NCBI RefSeq assembly: GCF_900205965.1
Contig: NZ_OAOF01000013.1
Coordinates: 1 to 64,000 of the forward strand
Reading direction: 5' to 3'
Length of the DNA: 64,000 nucleotides
DNA from: Lacrimispora amygdalina
GTDB lineage: Bacteria; Bacillota; Clostridia; Lachnospirales; Lachnospiraceae
Shown: positions 16,675-24,836 of the stretch, piece by piece
How the letters are laid out: the number at the start of each line of letters is the position of its first letter
Numbering within the stretch: position 1 is the stretch's first letter
Notes under the pieces: generated by a model
Databases searched by the model: none
Told to the model about the DNA's origin: nothing
Seen by the model: the letters and a program-made list of their open reading frames with translations, nothing else
Program-made: the position numbers and the translations under genes

Positions 16675-17409
16675 CTAAACAGACACGACATCTTTCTTCC
16701 TCAGCCAGATAAAAGCTACCGCTGTTGATGCTGCCAGATAAAACAGACAGCCGGCCAGAAATTGTTCCTTACTGCATGCCATCGGACCTCCCGGACTGTT
16801 GGCCCTCATTCCCAGACTTAACAGTGTATAGGGATAGAAAGCTCCCAGACCTTTGGAAAGAGCTGCAATCCCCAGAATTCCCCCCGCTATTGCAATTCCT
16901 ACCGGTACCGCAAAGCTCCGGATAATCAGGGAAAGCAAAAGCTGGACACTGCAGATAACAACTCCTCCCATTGTCCCAAACAAAAGCCATTCAAAAAGCT
17001 CCGGCGGAACCGGATCCGAAAGTCCCGATAATATTCCGGAAAGTATAAACAAAATCCCTACCCATATCTGAGTCAGCACCACCATGGCAGATGCCGTAAT
17101 TAGTTTTGCCAGATATAAATGAAGTTCAGGAACAGGAAGCGTCATGACACGATTCCAGTTATGATTGGTGTGCTCCAGCCGGAAAAGATAAGAGCAGTAA
17201 ACAGCAATTGTAGCAGGCAAAAAGAAATAACAGGTGAACAGTGTATGCTGGGTCCAGAGACTGTACCACCCATCCTCCAGTATTTCAATATTCTGGAGAT
17301 AATTAAATGTCCCCATAAAAGCAGGGAGAACAGGAAGAATAAGAAAAGCCAGCCATACCGGGCTGCGTCTTAACTTCATACGTTCCCCACGAAGTACATT
17401 CCATAACAT
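16675..17409 (-). CDS. ABC exporter permease (lantibiotic-immunity/bacitracin type), second subunit
   Basis: 244 aa with about six membrane helices, of the ABC-2 permease class. The opening MLWNVLRGERMKLRRSPVWL, a cytoplasmic basic segment before helix 1, is typical of MutG/SpaG/CprC-like permeases. It follows the first permease by 4 bases and is the last gene of the ATPase-permease-permease operon. It is predicted to remove cationic peptide antibiotics from the membrane. Confidence 0.87.
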   Translation of the reverse strand: MLWNVLRGERMKLRRSPVWLAFLILPVLPAFMGTFNYLQNIEILEDGWYSLWTQHTLFTCYFFLPATIAVYCSYLFRLEHTNHNWNRVMTLPVPELHLYLAKLITASAMVVLTQIWVGILFILSGILSGLSDPVPPELFEWLLFGTMGGVVICSVQLLLSLIIRSFAVPVGIAIAGGILGIAALSKGLGAFYPYTLLSLGMRANSPGGPMACSKEQFLAGCLFYLAASTAVAFIWLRKKDVVSV

Positions 17410-17413
17410 AAAC

Positions 17414-18163
17414 TTACCGCTCCTTTCTGGTAAAACACCAGCGTCCTGTCAGATAAATTGCCGCAAGCAGTCCCAGAAGCAGCAGAAAACCGCTCCAGTC
17501 AACCGGAATATACTGCAGATCTGCAATTTTAGTCTGAAAGTCCCAATTCATCTTTACCGGTGTCAAAACCCCATAGTAACTCCATAAAATTCCTTTCTGT
17601 ATGCCAGGCGGCAGAAAAAGGGAAAAAAGACCTGCAAAGCTTCCCGTAATTCCAACGATCAACGGAATCATCTGATTGGAAAATAATATAGAAACCACCT
17701 GTTGGAGCGCTAAAATGGTAATAGTCACCGTAACCGTTGTAATCAGATAATAAACCAGGTAACCCGGCGGAAATGGTTCCGTAAATCCCGCCGTTTTCCC
17801 AAGAATAATAATAAATAAGGTCTGGGCTGCGCCTGCTGCCGCCATATAAAGGGAGGCACAGATAAACTTTGCATCAAACAGGATACCTGCCGGCATAGTC
17901 GTCAGCAGCAGCTTAAAGGTCTGTCCCTTATGCTCCAGATCACAGATTCTGGAAGCTGTTATTGCAGCTATCATTGGCATCAAAATCGTATTGAAAACAG
18001 AAAAATGATACAAACACTGCATATACCCCTGTGACAGTTCTTTGGCATTCATATCCCGAAATGCCCATAACGCCCACAGGCACTGTATTCCAAGCAGCGC
18101 AACAATCGTAACCCAGATTTTTCTCCTTCGTATTTTATAGAATTCAAGGCATATTTCCTTCAT
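17414..18163 (-). CDS. ABC exporter permease (lantibiotic-immunity type), first subunit
   Basis: 249 aa with six predicted membrane helices. MKEICLEFYKIRRRKIWVTI is the cytoplasmic start found in MutE/SpaE/CprB-like permeases. Its ATG overlaps the stop of the ATPase gene by one base, indicating translational coupling. Two different permeases plus one ATPase is the FEG-type layout. Confidence 0.87.
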   Translation of the reverse strand: MKEICLEFYKIRRRKIWVTIVALLGIQCLWALWAFRDMNAKELSQGYMQCLYHFSVFNTILMPMIAAITASRICDLEHKGQTFKLLLTTMPAGILFDAKFICASLYMAAAGAAQTLFIIILGKTAGFTEPFPPGYLVYYLITTVTVTITILALQQVVSILFSNQMIPLIVGITGSFAGLFSLFLPPGIQKGILWSYYGVLTPVKMNWDFQTKIADLQYIPVDWSGFLLLLGLLAAIYLTGRWCFTRKER

Positions 18164-19077
18164 TAAAGATTCACCGCCATTCCCGTTAATTCCAAAAATA
18201 TATCCTCCAGCGTTTTTTTCCGTTCTTCTATCCGGACAACACCAATCTCATTCTTTAAAAACTGCAGAAAATATTCCGCCAGCTTTCGGTCCGGAAGTCT
18301 GGGAATCAGCAAAAATCCCTCTTCTTCCTGACAGGAAATCCCCTGGCTGCTTAATACATTTCTGGCCGCTTCATTATTCAGAGTACGAATTGCAATACAA
18401 CTGTCACTTCTGTCATGAAGCACAGACAGCCGGTCCTGAAAAACCAGTTCTCCTCTGCTGATCACACCAATATGATCAGCCATCTGGTCAATTTCGCTTA
18501 ATAAGTGACTGGATACCATGACTGTCATACCAAAAGAATGAGGCAGCGAACAAATCAGCTCCCGTATCTCCTGGATACCGGCAGGATCCAGTCCGTTGGT
18601 CGGTTCATCTAAAACAAGGAGCTTCGGATTCCCTAACAGTGCGGCGGCAAGGCCCAGCCTCTGCTTCATTCCCAGCGAATACTGGCCCACCTTTTTATTC
18701 TTTTGATTTTCCAGGCGTACCAGCTTTAACACACGGTCAGCTTCATGATCCGGCAGCTCTTTTAAGGTGCTGATTATTTTTAAATTTTCTTCTCCTGTAA
18801 GGTGTGCATAGTAACTTGGTGATTCAATAAGTGATCCCGTTTCTTTTAAAATGGCAAGCCGGTTTTTGCTGTTCACCTGTTTATCAAACACGGTAATGGT
18901 CCCGCAGGTGGGTTTTGCAAGCCCCAGTATCATCTTCATTGTGGTAGATTTTCCGGCTCCATTGGGACCGAGAAATCCGTAAATTACCCCTTCAGGTACT
19001 GCCAGGTCTAAATCCTTTACTCCCATGGCTGATCCATATTGTTTGCTGAGACCATTGGTAGTAATTATATTTGTCAT
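18163..19077 (-). CDS. ABC exporter ATPase (BcrA/lantibiotic-immunity type)
   Basis: 304 aa. Walker A GPNGAGKST (about 37-45), Q-loop around KETGSLIE, signature YSLGMKQRL, Walker B LLVLDEPTNGLDPAG, H-loop VSSHLLSEIDQ. The C-terminal 70 residues form the extra domain of BcrA/NukF/MutF relatives. AAAGGAGATG precedes the ATG. It is divergent from a response regulator, as in cprABC-like loci of Clostridia that sense and resist lantibiotics. Substrate is inferred. Confidence 0.92.
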   Translation of the reverse strand: MTNIITTNGLSKQYGSAMGVKDLDLAVPEGVIYGFLGPNGAGKSTTMKMILGLAKPTCGTITVFDKQVNSKNRLAILKETGSLIESPSYYAHLTGEENLKIISTLKELPDHEADRVLKLVRLENQKNKKVGQYSLGMKQRLGLAAALLGNPKLLVLDEPTNGLDPAGIQEIRELICSLPHSFGMTVMVSSHLLSEIDQMADHIGVISRGELVFQDRLSVLHDRSDSCIAIRTLNNEAARNVLSSQGISCQEEEGFLLIPRLPDRKLAEYFLQFLKNEIGVVRIEERKKTLEDIFLELTGMAVNL

Positions 19078-19108
19078 ACTTTTTCATCTCCTTTCCTTTT
19101 ATGGTCTC

Positions 19109-19167
19109 ATTCTAACAAAGCTGCCTTACATCAGCCTGTAAGCCACCTTACATTTACCTTAAACATT
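19109..19167 (-). promoter_or_regulatory. ABC operon promoter with four 11-base direct repeats
   Basis: The minus-strand -10 is TAGAAT (19109-19114). Upstream of it lie four tandem 11-base units at 19124, 19135, 19146 and 19157, all starting CCT; the first and third share CCTTACAT. Exact 11-base phasing over the -35 position is the usual binding pattern of OmpR-type response regulators acting as activators. Confidence 0.7.
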
Positions 19168-19237
19168 TACTTTTTCGTCCAAAATCCCGGCATTTCGGTT
19201 ATAATGATAACAAAACGGACGGAAAGGAACCAACGCC

Positions 19238-19957
19238 ATGAACGATATCTTTGACTGTAAACTCCTTCTTGTTGACGATGAACCGGAGCTTCGAAAAATG
19301 GTTGGCAATATATTAAAACAAAACGGTTTTAAAAAAATTATTTTTGCAGCAGACTGCAGTCATGCACGGTTTATGTTTACTTCTGAGAAACCAGATGGCG
19401 TATTACTTGACGTATCCCTTCCTGACGGTGACGGCTTTACCCTGATGCGGGAATTCCGAACCATTTCCGCCGCACCCGTTTTGTTTCTTTCCGCCAGAGA
19501 TGAGGATGAAAACCGGCTTCTGGGTCTGGGCCTGGGTGCAGATGATTACATTACCAAGCCTTTTCTGCCACGAGAACTGATCCTGCGTCTTCATGCCGTA
19601 TTAAACCGCACCTATTTTCCTGCTGTTTTAAATCCGAAAGAAAAAGCAGTCTTTTATCTGGGAGAGACCCGGATAGATTTTAACAGCGGAACCGTCAATT
19701 CTGCCAAAGGAATCTTTACTCTCACAGCAAAGGAGTTTGCACTCCTTGAAAAACTGTTTGAAAACAAAGAAAAAATAGTGACAGGAGACAGTCTGTGCCT
19801 TGCAGCGTGGGGGGACCCTCTCTACGGATACGAAAACACACTGATGGTCCATATCCGGCGTCTGCGCGAAAAAATAGAGCCGGAACCTTCCGACCCTATG
19901 TATCTGATAACAGTCCGGGGACTGGGCTATAAACTGGTGGGGGTGACATTGTCTTGA
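19238..19957 (+). CDS. OmpR-family response regulator
   Basis: 239 aa. Receiver domain (about 8-122) with acidic pocket VDDE, phospho-acceptor Asp in LLDVSLPDGDGF, SARDE (switch Ser) and ADDYITKPF (Lys). C-terminal winged helix (about 145-238) with ALLEKLF and RRLREKIEP...VRGLGYKLV. AAAGGA precedes the ATG. It probably binds the 11-base repeats at 19124-19167 and activates the divergent exporter. A TATAAT at 19200-19205 is its likely -10. Confidence 0.93.
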   Translation: MNDIFDCKLLLVDDEPELRKMVGNILKQNGFKKIIFAADCSHARFMFTSEKPDGVLLDVSLPDGDGFTLMREFRTISAAPVLFLSARDEDENRLLGLGLGADDYITKPFLPRELILRLHAVLNRTYFPAVLNPKEKAVFYLGETRIDFNSGTVNSAKGIFTLTAKEFALLEKLFENKEKIVTGDSLCLAAWGDPLYGYENTLMVHIRRLREKIEPEPSDPMYLITVRGLGYKLVGVTLS

Positions 19958-21321
19958 AAACCATGATTAAAATTTTATCCAGATATGTACTTTCTGCCGC
20001 AGCAGTTGCGATTTTCCTGCTTATCATTAATTTCACCGTTCTAGCTGCATGGCTGTTTCAGTCTGCCAGGGAATACGGAAAAAACTATACAATTAATCAG
20101 ATGGCAGATGGTCTTACTTTGTCTAATGGTAAATTTTCCCTCTCTGATCCGATTGCCACAGAGCTTGACCAGCATCAGCAATGGGCTATGCTGATCGACG
20201 GGAAAGGTTCAGTCATTTGGAACAGAAATCTCCCATCGGATGTACCCCTGACCTATACCCTTACTGATGTGGCAGGATTGTCCCGCTGGTATTTAAGGGA
20301 TTATCCGGTAAAGGTATGGCAGTACAGGAACGGACTTTTTGTAGTTGGTGATCCAAAAAACAGCATGTGGAAAATTGGTTTAGAGCTTCCAATGAAAACA
20401 ATGGACAACTCCCGGTTCTGGGTACCGCTGTTCTTAATTTTAAATCTTGTTACTGCTGTAATACTTGCACTTCTCTTTGGTCTCCGGCTGTTTCTCTCCT
20501 TAAAAAAACTGACCACGGGTATTGAAGATCTAGCCCAAATGAAACCGGTGTCACTACCTTCCCAGGGTATTCTTGGCGATCTGGCTTCAGGTATAAACCA
20601 TGCATCAGCCCAGCTGATTCGCCAGGAGACTGCATTAAATAAACGGGATAATGCACGTACCACATGGATTGCTGGAATTTCACACGACATCCGCACACCG
20701 CTCTCCGTAATAATGGGATATGCCGGCCAGATGGAAGAAGATAAAGCACTCACCAGAGAACAGCAGGAGCTTGCTGTCATTATCCGCAGCCAGTGTCAGA
20801 AAATAAAAGCATTAATCAATGATCTGAATCTGGCTTCTAAGCTGGAATATGACATGCAGCCCATACGTAAAGAAGAAATCCACCTTACGCCTCTGATACG
20901 CAGTCTCGCGGCTGATGTATTAAACAGCAGAATTTCAGACAAACATACTTTGGATATCTTAATAGATGAGAATGCACAGAACATTATTATAAATGGTGAC
21001 AGCCAGCTGATCCGCCGGGCCATTACCAACTTAATTATAAACAGCATGAAACATAATCCAGATGGCTGTGATATTAAAATCCGGATTTCCAGTGGCTCCA
21101 AAACTGCTCTTTTGTCTGTTACAGATAATGGTTCCGGTTTTCCCCCTCAGACTCTGGAACGGCTTAATCAGCCACTGGAACCCATGGAACTTGACAATCA
21201 CGGGCTTGGACTTACCATTGTACGGCAGATTATAAATGTTCACGGTGGCACCGCCTCTTTTTCCAACCCTGCTGGCGGCGGGTGCCGTGTTATTCTCACT
21301 CTGCCTGTCTTGCCATTATAA
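19954..21321 (+). CDS. Sensor histidine kinase
   Basis: 455 aa. Two membrane helices (about 10-35 and 155-180) flank a roughly 120-residue extracellular sensor. Then HAMP-like region, dimerisation/phospho-acceptor helix ISHDIRTPLSVIMGY (His), and ATPase domain with N-box NLIINSMKHNPDG, DNGSGF and GLGLTIV. The TTG at 19954 is chosen as start because GGTGGGGGTG lies about 8 bases before it; ATG 19963 is the alternative. TTGA overlaps the regulator's stop. The sensor is too large for a BceS-type kinase. Confidence 0.9.
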   Translation: MKTMIKILSRYVLSAAAVAIFLLIINFTVLAAWLFQSAREYGKNYTINQMADGLTLSNGKFSLSDPIATELDQHQQWAMLIDGKGSVIWNRNLPSDVPLTYTLTDVAGLSRWYLRDYPVKVWQYRNGLFVVGDPKNSMWKIGLELPMKTMDNSRFWVPLFLILNLVTAVILALLFGLRLFLSLKKLTTGIEDLAQMKPVSLPSQGILGDLASGINHASAQLIRQETALNKRDNARTTWIAGISHDIRTPLSVIMGYAGQMEEDKALTREQQELAVIIRSQCQKIKALINDLNLASKLEYDMQPIRKEEIHLTPLIRSLAADVLNSRISDKHTLDILIDENAQNIIINGDSQLIRRAITNLIINSMKHNPDGCDIKIRISSGSKTALLSVTDNGSGFPPQTLERLNQPLEPMELDNHGLGLTIVRQIINVHGGTASFSNPAGGGCRVILTLPVLPL

Positions 21322-22023
21322 ATTCCTGATGAATGTAACTTAAAAACTGGTCGAATATGTGATAAAACTCTGGTTTATCTGCCAAATGAACATTATGATC
21401 GGTATTGCTCATGGTATAAGCAATGGCATCCTTTAAGCAGACTTTCATATCCAAAAAATCCTGACTTGTTACCGCCCCTTCTCCTGCCGACTTTATAAGA
21501 AGCGTTTTGCAGAATATCTGGGGAAGCAGATCCATCCAATCATATACATTAGCCCTGTAAGCTGCCAAAGCCTTCTTTGAAAATAAAAAGCGATATCCTG
21601 ATTCATCCTCATATAAACTGTTGACAAAATACTCTGTTTCCAGTTCAGAGGCCGATGCCCTCTTTATACACTCCAAAGCTTCTCTTCTCGTGTCAAAAAC
21701 TTCATTCCATTCTTTTGTAAAAGCATCGTACTCTTTCACCTGACTTGACAAAACCGGAATATGTCTTTCCGGTCCTTTTGCCGTTTTGTCAAGAATCGCT
21801 GCTGCCAGGACCTTATCGGGATATTTTGAGGCAATATAACCCACGATACCTCCCCCCATGGAATGTCCCATAAGAATTGCCTGTTTTATTCCAATCCTGT
21901 CCATCAGCTCCACCACATCTTCTCCCATTTCATCAAACGTGTAATACCCGTCTGGATTTTTGTATCATAATAAAATAACTCTGCTTTGCTTAATCTGGCT
22001 GTTTCTCTAAAAATCTTTTTCAT
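21296..22023 (-). pseudogene. Alpha/beta hydrolase, disrupted by internal deletion and frameshift
   Basis: The intact C-terminal frame (from 21928) holds the nucleophile elbow GHSMGG and the late His in DHNVHL. Upstream on the same strand, ATG 22023 with AAGGAG starts a second frame MKKIFRETARLSKAELFYYD, the normal N-terminus of such enzymes. The two frames meet at the A5 run near 21956-21960, offset by one base. The roughly 50 residues that should carry the oxyanion HG and the DxRGxG region between LFYYD and NPDGYYTFDE are missing. The 3' end overlaps the kinase gene by 26 bases. Inactive as written. Confidence 0.75.
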
Positions 22024-22040
22024 GTCTTTCTCCTTCTAAT

Positions 22041-22058
22041 TAGTTTTATATAAAACTA
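22041..22058. promoter_or_regulatory. Perfect 18-base palindrome upstream of the hydrolase pseudogene
   Basis: TAGTTTTATATAAAACTA is self-complementary. It differs by one base from the sequence at 22555-22572 in the marR promoter, so it is probably a second MarR operator. Confidence 0.75.
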
Positions 22059-22112
22059 TTTCTATATAAAAATATGATTTCTCACAGAAGCCTCTGCTGA
22101 ATCTTATTCTTT

Positions 22113-22544
22113 TCAATTATTATTAAAATTCTGGTTTATTTTTTCCAGGGACTGCATCAGTGCCATACGTTCCTCTTTTGGTATGTTTTGATATACTGTT
22201 TCAAATAAATTCTTTGAAATATCGTCAAACATAGGCTTTAAATCCTGTCCCTTTTGTGTAAGGGACAGGTATGTAATCCGGTTATCTGCCACATCCCGTT
22301 CCTTTTTCACATATCCAAGGCGAACCAGCTTTTCCACAAGCACGGTTACAGTAGACTTGTCTTTTTTAATTGAGCCTGCCAGATCCTTCATAGCAATCTT
22401 TTCAGTACTGAGTAATGTGAAAATAATATCACCATGGGAGGGCGCCAGCTCGTAAACACCATAGTCCACCATTTTATTGGTTATAAATTTATTAGCCTGA
22501 TCCCTGATTTTAGATAGTAATGAAATAATATCTTGTTCTCTCAT
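22113..22544 (-). CDS. MarR family transcriptional regulator
   Basis: 143 aa. Winged-helix core at about 35-105 with AMKDLAGSIKKDKSTVTVLVEKLVRLGYVKKERDVADNR, the classic MarR recognition helix and wing (DxRxxxLxLT). The ATG at 22544 has no ribosome site; the -10 element ends only six bases upstream, so the mRNA may be leaderless. It lies upstream of the hydrolase pseudogene on the same strand and two matching palindromes flank it, suggesting autorepression and former control of the hydrolase. Confidence 0.92.
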   Translation of the reverse strand: MREQDIISLLSKIRDQANKFITNKMVDYGVYELAPSHGDIIFTLLSTEKIAMKDLAGSIKKDKSTVTVLVEKLVRLGYVKKERDVADNRITYLSLTQKGQDLKPMFDDISKNLFETVYQNIPKEERMALMQSLEKINQNFNNN

Positions 22545-22550
22545 GGTTAT

Positions 22551-22579
22551 ATAATAGTTTTATATAAAATTAATGTCAA
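22551..22579 (-). promoter_or_regulatory. marR promoter filled by its operator
   Basis: Minus strand TTGACA (22574-22579), 17-base spacer, TATTAT (22551-22556). The near-perfect palindrome TAGTTTTATATAAAATTA (22555-22572) occupies the spacer. Confidence 0.8.
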
Positions 22580-22596
22580 GTCAAATTTGGTAATAC

Positions 22597-22634
22597 AAAA
22601 AGAAAAGCCAGCATTTTGCCAGCTTTCTTTTTGG
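22597..22634 (-). terminator. Terminator of the sugar-acid operon
   Basis: AAAAAGAAA...TTTCTTTTT arms with inner GC pairs around AAAAT, directly after the aldolase stop codon. There is an internal 2x2 mismatch. Confidence 0.65.
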
Positions 22635-22636
22635 GG

Positions 22637-23542
22637 CTATACTCTTACCAAATTCTTGTACTGGGCTATTACTCGATCCATTAATTCCGCTGCCCTGCAA
22701 TAAGTCTCTTCATTTATCTGATTAAACGGGAAAATTGCCTGAGGAGAAATCTCTACCCCTCTTTTTATCATCAGCTTTTTAAACAAAAGTGAAAAATTGG
22801 AATCCATATCGTATAGAGGCATCAATTGGTGGATCAGATTCTCCAGCTTAATAGAACGTTCAAAGTCTTTTCTATTAGCTGCTGCCACCAGATCGCTCCA
22901 GATTTCAGGCACTATATTTGATAATCCTCCGATACAGCCATTCCCTCCGGAAGAAATATTGTAAAGAAACTGATCATCAAATCCGGAATAAGATAAAAAC
23001 GGATGTCCATCAGCCGCCCGGCAGATCAGATTTGTATGGTTTGGCTCTGTGACAGAGTCCTTTAATCCTGCAATATTCTTATTTTCCTGTAAAAGCTTTT
23101 TTATTGTTTCCGGGGCAATGGAATGTCCTGTTCTTGCCGGAAAATTATAAACATATAAATCACCGCTTAAGGATTTAGCCAGTGTATCATAAAATATGAA
23201 CAGCTTCTCCTGGTCAAGTCCATAGTAATATGGTCCGATTACCATAGGAGCCACGTAACCCATAGAATAAATTTCATTGGAGAGTTCTACCGTCTCCTTA
23301 AAATTAGTGCTTCCCGTACCTGCATATAATTCCACACGCTGGTTTGTATATTCTGCATAAAAATGGAAGAAATCAGATTTTTCTTTTTGGGAAAGTCCTG
23401 TAAATTCTCCAGTGGATCCCAATACCAGGATCCCGTCCACTCCTCCTTGTACCAAAAAATCGATAACCTTTTTATTTGCCTCATAATCCGGTTTTTCATC
23501 CCTGTCAAAAACAGTTACTACCGGAGTAATAATTTTATACAT
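22637..23542 (-). CDS. DapA-family 2-keto-3-deoxy sugar acid aldolase
   Basis: 301 aa from ATG 23542, chosen because AAAGGAT is upstream and the homologous start MYKIITPVVT follows. A TIM barrel of the dihydrodipicolinate synthase family: GSTGEF (substrate carboxylate), catalytic Tyr in YVYNFPARTG, Schiff-base Lys in IAGLKDSV (about residue 164). YNFPA resembles KDG aldolase YagE/YjhH rather than biosynthetic DapA. With the dehydratase and GntP permease upstream it should cleave a 2-keto-3-deoxyaldonate to pyruvate plus an aldehyde. Confidence 0.88.
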   Translation of the reverse strand: MYKIITPVVTVFDRDEKPDYEANKKVIDFLVQGGVDGILVLGSTGEFTGLSQKEKSDFFHFYAEYTNQRVELYAGTGSTNFKETVELSNEIYSMGYVAPMVIGPYYYGLDQEKLFIFYDTLAKSLSGDLYVYNFPARTGHSIAPETIKKLLQENKNIAGLKDSVTEPNHTNLICRAADGHPFLSYSGFDDQFLYNISSGGNGCIGGLSNIVPEIWSDLVAAANRKDFERSIKLENLIHQLMPLYDMDSNFSLLFKKLMIKRGVEISPQAIFPFNQINEETYCRAAELMDRVIAQYKNLVRV

Positions 23543-23564
23543 TTTTTTATCCTTTCTCAGGTAT

Positions 23565-24824
23565 TTATCCTGCAATCCTCATTACGCCGTAGACTAATAC
23601 CGCAATAACCACCATGAACAATCCGTTTAAGGCTTCATACACAATTAATTTCAGTCTCTCCCGAATATCCATATTCAGCGCCCCTGCGCTTACATGGAAA
23701 AATGAACCATGTGGTAAACCGTCAAAAACAAAACTTCCTGTATGCGTCATAACCGCCGCCGCTATTGCAGATATTCCTCCCATCATTACCGTAGGCCCAA
23801 ATATCTGACTTGCGAGAGTTGTTCCCGCTGTGGAAGATGCAGTGGCTGCTCCCATTAAAATACCGGATATGGGTGCCAGCAAAAATCCCGGAAGCCCTGC
23901 CAGTTCAATTCCCTGAATGATAACATCCTTTAAATTAGAGTTGGAAATAATACCTGCCAGTGTTCCAGTTCCTATTAAAAGCATAGCAACTCCGCTCATC
24001 TTTTTTAATCCGGAAGTAAAATAAAAGCAGATATGTCTGCCCTTTTTCATGGCAAGGATACCGGAAATTCCTCCTACTGGAAGCGCAATCAGAGGATCTA
24101 CTGTAATCCCGCATAGCGGTCTTAACAGCAGAAGGCAAATAGTGACTGCCGGTCCTGCCACCGCTCCGGCGAGACCAGGCAGTTCACTTTCCTGAACAGC
24201 CTCTTCCATCCCATCAAAATCTGACCCCTTATGTATTAATGCCCTGGAAAGAAGGGTTGTTGCGATCAGAGCAGCAATTGCCGGTACAATTCCAGCCATC
24301 ATAGTGGACGTCAGAGGTATGCCAAAGGCCTCAGAAGCCGCAATCGCATTGGGATTGGGACTCATTACATTTCCTGCTTTCACGCCACCGATAAGAGCCA
24401 TTAAAATCCCAAGTTTTTTAAAACCAGACCTCTTTGCCAGCTGAATCGCAATGGGAGCCACTGTGATGACTGCCACATCGCCAAATACTCCTACTGCTGT
24501 CAGGCACCACGTTGCAAGCATGATGGCAATCAGGGAACGCCTGCTCCCCATTTTACTAATAATAGCTTCTGCGATACGTGCTGCAGCACCGCTCTCAATC
24601 AATACTCCGGCTAATATACCTGCTGTTACAATTCTAACAATTGCAGATACAATTCCCTGAACCCCTGTAATCATACAGCTTACTGTTCCGGCTAATCCTG
24701 CTCCGCCCAATAGCCCGCCAAAAATAGCTCCAAAAATCATGGCATAAGTCGGCTCCACCTTTTTCAGTATCAGAATAATCGCAATTATAAGAGCAAGGAT
24801 TGCGCCAAATGCAGAAATATTCAT
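23565..24824 (-). CDS. GntP-family gluconate/aldonate permease
   Basis: 419 aa with about 12 membrane helices. GntP/CitM-type features include the repeated Gly-rich helices, GVFGDVAVITVAPIAI and KAGNVMSPNPNAIAASEAFGIPL. A proton symporter for gluconate-like acids. It lies 12 bases after the dehydratase and 22 before the aldolase, so it supplies the operon's substrate. Confidence 0.88.
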   Translation of the reverse strand: MNISAFGAILALIIAIILILKKVEPTYAMIFGAIFGGLLGGAGLAGTVSCMITGVQGIVSAIVRIVTAGILAGVLIESGAAARIAEAIISKMGSRRSLIAIMLATWCLTAVGVFGDVAVITVAPIAIQLAKRSGFKKLGILMALIGGVKAGNVMSPNPNAIAASEAFGIPLTSTMMAGIVPAIAALIATTLLSRALIHKGSDFDGMEEAVQESELPGLAGAVAGPAVTICLLLLRPLCGITVDPLIALPVGGISGILAMKKGRHICFYFTSGLKKMSGVAMLLIGTGTLAGIISNSNLKDVIIQGIELAGLPGFLLAPISGILMGAATASSTAGTTLASQIFGPTVMMGGISAIAAAVMTHTGSFVFDGLPHGSFFHVSAGALNMDIRERLKLIVYEALNGLFMVVIAVLVYGVMRIAG

Positions 24825-24836
24825 TTCAGGACCTCC

